A DNA stretch of 39,077 nt, taken from NCBI GenBank assembly GCA_026398385.1, contig JAPLSZ010000253.1, positions 1-39,077 of the forward strand, given 5' to 3'. The notes beneath the pieces were generated by a model. That model saw only the letters and a program-made list of their open reading frames with translations, was not told the DNA's origin and made no database searches. The DNA comes from Kiritimatiellota bacterium (GTDB lineage Bacteria > Verrucomicrobiota > Kiritimatiellia > CAIQIC01). Shown piece after piece: positions 35,442 to 39,077 of the stretch (within the stretch, counting starts at the first letter, position 1; the number at the start of each line of letters is the position of its first letter). The translations under genes and the position numbers were made by a program.

Positions 35442-37136
35442 ATGCGCCAGGACGCCACCCTCCATAGTGTTGGCCTGATGACCCGCTTGCATATTTCCAG
35501 GCCGGCAGGCCTTGCTCGACTCGTAACCGTCGGCGCGCTACTCGGAGCGCTCTCCGCCGCAGGCGCGTTGGTCATCGAGGCCGAGAAGGCCGCCACCAAA
35601 ACCACGGGCGCGGCGAACCATGGCGGGGGCTGGAATCTGTACAGCAACGGGGAAGTCGGCCAGATGGTCCGCATTGCAGCGGCTGGCAACTATCAGGTGG
35701 TCGTGCGCGCCTGGGGCAGCGTCGCCGGTGGCGTTTGGCCGGAGATGGCACTGCGGGTGGATGGCCACCCGGTCAAAACGGTCGCGGTGAACTCGACGAA
35801 CCAGGCCGATTACCACTTTACGGTTGATCTGCCGGCCGGGACGCGCGAGATCGCGGCGGCGTTCCTGAACGACGCCATGATCGGCAAGGAAGACCGCAAT
35901 CTTTATCTCGAACGCTTCACGATTATCCCGCCCGCCGACATACCGGGGCCCGCGTTGAGCGACGGCCGGGAGCTGGCGGAGCAAGCCGAGCGACGCGAAG
36001 GCGAAATCATCGTCGCGACCGCGGCCGCCATCGAAAAGAATCGCAAATCCGACGCGGTCGTCCGCGTGGTGGATGCCGCCGGCAAACCGGTGGCCGGCGC
36101 CCAGATCGCCGTCATACAAACAGCGCACGAATTCCTCTTCGGCTGCAACATCTACGAGTTCAAGAGTGGCGACCCCTACCGGCAACGGTTCGCGGAGTTG
36201 TTCAACTACGCCACGGTCGGGTTCTACTGGCGTTGGTACGAGCGGGAACACGGCCAGCCGAAATACGCCGACACCGACCCGGTCGTCGCGTGGTGCCTCG
36301 CGCACGACATCCGGATGAAGGGGCATCCATTGCTCTGGGGCCACGAAGCCGGCATACCACCGTGGTCCAAAGGCCAGCCCACGCCCGAGATCCAGCGGCA
36401 GCGGGTCGCCGATATCATGACCCGGTATCGCGACAAGATTTTTGCCTGGGAAGTCGTCAACGAACCAGCGCACCAGCCGATCCCGAAGATCGACGCGCCA
36501 TACCGCTGGGCGCGCGCCATCCACTCCAACGCCTACCTGATCGTCAACGACTACAACATCCTGGCCGACGGTTGTCCGCCGTTCTTCCAACTGCTGACGA
36601 CGGCCAAGCAGAGCGGCGTCCCGTTCGACGGCATCGGCATCCAGGCGCACGAGCCGCGCGCGCAACGCTTCCCGCTCGACCGCGTCCAGCGCATCCTCGA
36701 CCGCTACGCCACGCTCGGCAAGGAACTGCACATCACCGAATTCACTCCGGCGTCTAGCGGCGAGAAGATTACCGGCGCGCACGGTTGCGGCGTCTGGAAC
36801 GAAGCCGCGCAGGCGGATTACGCCGTGAAGTTCTACCGGGTTTGTTTCGCGCACCCCGCCGTGCGCGCCATTACGTGGTGGGACTTGAGCGACAAAGGGG
36901 CGTGGCGCAAAGGGGGCGGGCTGTTGCGCGCCGACATGTCACCGAAGCCGGTCTACGACGCACTGAAGCGGCTGATTCACACGGAGTGGAAAACCAACAG
37001 CGCCGGCCGCACGGATGCCGAAGGCCGATTCACCTTCCGTGGCTTCAGGGGTCGCTACCGGCTCGTAGTGAACGGCGTGGAGCAACCGTTCCAACTCGGG
37101 CCGGGTGCGACGGACGTCACGATCACAGTGCCGTAA
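35442..37136 (+). CDS. Secreted GH10-type endo-1,4-beta-xylanase with N-terminal carbohydrate-binding-like and C-terminal regulatory-like beta domain (start may be 35478)
   Basis: Signal-peptide-like N-terminus; VIEAEKAATKTTGAANHGGGWNLYSNGEVGQMVRI... CBM-like; GH10 core KGHPLLWGHEAGIPPW, WEVVNEP (acid/base), LHITEFTPAS (nucleophile), AITWWDLSDKGAW. Confidence 0.88.
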   Translation: MRQDATLHSVGLMTRLHISRPAGLARLVTVGALLGALSAAGALVIEAEKAATKTTGAANHGGGWNLYSNGEVGQMVRIAAAGNYQVVVRAWGSVAGGVWPEMALRVDGHPVKTVAVNSTNQADYHFTVDLPAGTREIAAAFLNDAMIGKEDRNLYLERFTIIPPADIPGPALSDGRELAEQAERREGEIIVATAAAIEKNRKSDAVVRVVDAAGKPVAGAQIAVIQTAHEFLFGCNIYEFKSGDPYRQRFAELFNYATVGFYWRWYEREHGQPKYADTDPVVAWCLAHDIRMKGHPLLWGHEAGIPPWSKGQPTPEIQRQRVADIMTRYRDKIFAWEVVNEPAHQPIPKIDAPYRWARAIHSNAYLIVNDYNILADGCPPFFQLLTTAKQSGVPFDGIGIQAHEPRAQRFPLDRVQRILDRYATLGKELHITEFTPASSGEKITGAHGCGVWNEAAQADYAVKFYRVCFAHPAVRAITWWDLSDKGAWRKGGGLLRADMSPKPVYDALKRLIHTEWKTNSAGRTDAEGRFTFRGFRGRYRLVVNGVEQPFQLGPGATDVTITVP

Positions 37137-37285
37137 CCCGACGCGGTGGGAACTCGACTGTTGGCGTCAAGCCCTTTATCCCGACCTCTCGGAGCGCCGG
37201 GACTTCTGCGGCATTCTTGGGCCCGAAAGCGCGCTCCGCATCCGCCGGATTGACACCCCCGATGCCGCCGACTATCGTCGGCGCC

Positions 37286-38254
37286 ATGACATATTGCACA
37301 GGACATCGGGAGCAGCGGCCGGTGGCCGGCGAGGCCGGACAGTCAGGGCGGAGGGGCCGGGTACGGCAGGGCGCCGCCCGGCTCCTCGTGATGTGGTTGG
37401 CGGCGGCTGGCGCGTCTCGTGCTGCTCCACCCCCGGCATCCAATCAGGTCGCCCGGCTCACAGACGCCAGCATATGGAAGGTGGTCAAAGCCGACGAGAT
37501 GGACACCACGGCCTGCCTGTCGCGGGACAAGACGTTGATCGAGGAGCCCGGAAACAAGTGGAAGCACGCCCAGACCGAGCACTTTGTCATCCACTACGAA
37601 ATGGAGCTGTTCGCCCTCAAGGTCGCCCACATGGCCGAATTCTTCTACAGCTACATTCCCCAGGATCTCCAGGGCTCGCGGGATCAGACGCAGGGCCGGT
37701 CGCACCTGTTCATCTTCCGCACCGAGCACCGGTGGAAGAACTTCCTGGAAAGCCAGTCCGATCAGAAAGCCTGGGTCTATTCCTTTGTCCACGGGCCCTC
37801 GCTCTACCTCCAGCAGGCCGATACCCGGAACAAAAGCGCCGATGTCCTGGCCCATGAGATGACGCACTTGGTGATCAACCGCTTTATCCATGGCGGACTG
37901 CCCCTCTGGCTGAACGAGGGCGTCGCCGAATACTACGGCGAATTCGCCAATGCCGCCTTCCGCGGCACCACCCGCAATCCGCGCCTGGCCTTCCGGTCGC
38001 TGCGCGAGGCGATGGACCTGCGCACCCTGCTCGCCACCGCGGCCTATCCCGGGGACAACCAGGCGGTCCATCGTTTCTACCAATCCTCCAAATACTTCGT
38101 CGGCTTTCTCCTCACCAAGAAGCCCCGTGACAAGTTCCCCGCCTTCCTCGCGGCGGTCGCGGCGGGCAAGGCCCCCGAGGAAGCCCTGCAGGAGCATTAC
38201 GGCTTCAGCGATCTGAAGGAAGTCGAGAAGGAATTCGCCCGCTTCACCCGCTGA
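37286..38254 (+). CDS. Secreted peptidase MA-like (gluzincin) protein
   Basis: Signal-like N-terminus; TEHFVIHYEMELFALKVAHMAEFFYSYIPQDL; DVLAHEMTHLVINRFIHGGLPLWLNEGVAEYYGE: HExxH with downstream Glu. Confidence 0.8.
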   Translation: MTYCTGHREQRPVAGEAGQSGRRGRVRQGAARLLVMWLAAAGASRAAPPPASNQVARLTDASIWKVVKADEMDTTACLSRDKTLIEEPGNKWKHAQTEHFVIHYEMELFALKVAHMAEFFYSYIPQDLQGSRDQTQGRSHLFIFRTEHRWKNFLESQSDQKAWVYSFVHGPSLYLQQADTRNKSADVLAHEMTHLVINRFIHGGLPLWLNEGVAEYYGEFANAAFRGTTRNPRLAFRSLREAMDLRTLLATAAYPGDNQAVHRFYQSSKYFVGFLLTKKPRDKFPAFLAAVAAGKAPEEALQEHYGFSDLKEVEKEFARFTR

Positions 38255-38283
38255 AAAAACACGGCGGCTGGCGCCGTGTTTTT
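38255..38283. terminator. Bidirectional Rho-independent terminator between convergent genes
   Basis: aaaaacacggc-ggctggc-gccgtgttttt: perfect 11-bp stem with A-tract/T-tract flanks. Confidence 0.88.
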
Positions 38284-39077
38284 CACCCGACGACGAGATT
38301 CAGCAGACGGCCGGGGACGAAGATCTGCTTGCGGATGGTCTGGCCGGCGAGATGGGCGGCGATGGTGGCGTCGGACTGCGCGGCGGCGACGATCTCGGCC
38401 TGTGCCGCGCCGGTCGGAACGGTGACCTTGCCGCGCAGCTTGCCGTTGACCTGCACCGGGATTTCCATCGTGTCCTGCACGAGGCAGGCGGCGTCGCAGG
38501 CCGGCCACGGCTCAAAGGCCAACGTGCCGGCATGGCCCAGCCGCTGCCACAGTTCCTCCGCCAGGTGCGGCGCAAAGGGGCTCAGCAGCAGGACAAAGGT
38601 TTCCAGCACCGCCCGGGGCCGCTGGGTCCAGCGTTGGCACGCGTTGACGAATTCCATCATCGTGGAAATCGCGGTGTTAAAGCGCAGGCCGTCGAGACCG
38701 GCGGTGACGTCTTTGATCGTCCGATGCAGCCAGCGCAACTGGTCGCGGGTCGGCGCGACGGCGACCAGCTCCGGCAGCAGCGTGTCGGCGCGATCGTCCA
38801 TGAACAGCCGCCAGACGCGATTGAGGAAACGATGCACGCCCTCGACGCCCTGCATGCTCCACGGTTTGACCTGCTCCAGCGGGCCCATGAACATCTCGTA
38901 GAGCCGGAGCGTGTCGGCGCCGTAGTCGCGGACCACGTCGTCCGGATTGATGACGTTGCCGCGGCTCTTCGACATCTTGAAACTGCGGGCGGCGATGCGG
39001 ATAGCGGGCTCCGGTTTCCAGACGAAGAGATCCCCGTGTTTGTCCACCTGCTCGCCCGTGATTTTTTCCGCCACCAG
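38283..39077 (-). CDS. leuS: Leucyl-tRNA synthetase, C-terminal part (5' end lies beyond the window)
   Basis: FKMSKSRGNVINPDDVVRDYGADTLRLYEMFMGPLEQVKPWSMQGVEGVHRFLNRVWRL...LLSPFAPHLAEELWQRLGH...VQVNGKLRGKV. Confidence 0.95.
   Translation of the reverse strand: MVAEKITGEQVDKHGDLFVWKPEPAIRIAARSFKMSKSRGNVINPDDVVRDYGADTLRLYEMFMGPLEQVKPWSMQGVEGVHRFLNRVWRLFMDDRADTLLPELVAVAPTRDQLRWLHRTIKDVTAGLDGLRFNTAISTMMEFVNACQRWTQRPRAVLETFVLLLSPFAPHLAEELWQRLGHAGTLAFEPWPACDAACLVQDTMEIPVQVNGKLRGKVTVPTGAAQAEIVAAAQSDATIAAHLAGQTIRKQIFVPGRLLNLVVG

Overview
GC-rich bacterial chromosome window, mostly housekeeping and cell-envelope genes. Lineage looks like PVC/Verrucomicrobiota-Kiritimatiellae; this is an inference from gene families and dispersed repeat types, not a computed placement. 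Main loci: (i) miaB and a four-helix-bundle/zinc-ribbon protein; (ii) an O-antigen ABC-export locus (Wzm/Wzt, small coiled-coil protein, frameshifted glycosyltransferase); (iii) clpB, an ATP-grasp protein, an FHA protein, a UDP-glucuronate decarboxylase and a TrmH-family methyltransferase; (iv) a seven-gene all-pseudopilin operon in T2SS G-H-I-J-K-like order, resembling an extended Verru_Chthon cassette; (v) a kdsB-kdsA-lptC-lptA-lptB-hpf-ptsH-ptsI-metK run; (vi) a compact VapBC-like toxin-antitoxin pair with a strong and possibly leaderless promoter; (vii) rplM-rpsI-argJ-argB, accB-accC, gmhA, a PfkB kinase, alr, a GH10 xylanase, a MA-like peptidase and the 3' end of leuS. No CRISPR, rRNA, tRNA, prophage or transposase was seen. 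The best second-look items are a MiaB whose radical-SAM CxxxCxxC motif reads CxxxYxxC, a glycosyltransferase broken by an apparent small deletion, a ~150 bp inverted dispersed hairpin repeat that ends at two gene stop codons, low-complexity repeats read in frame as prepilin leader peptides, and the pseudopilin-only operon.
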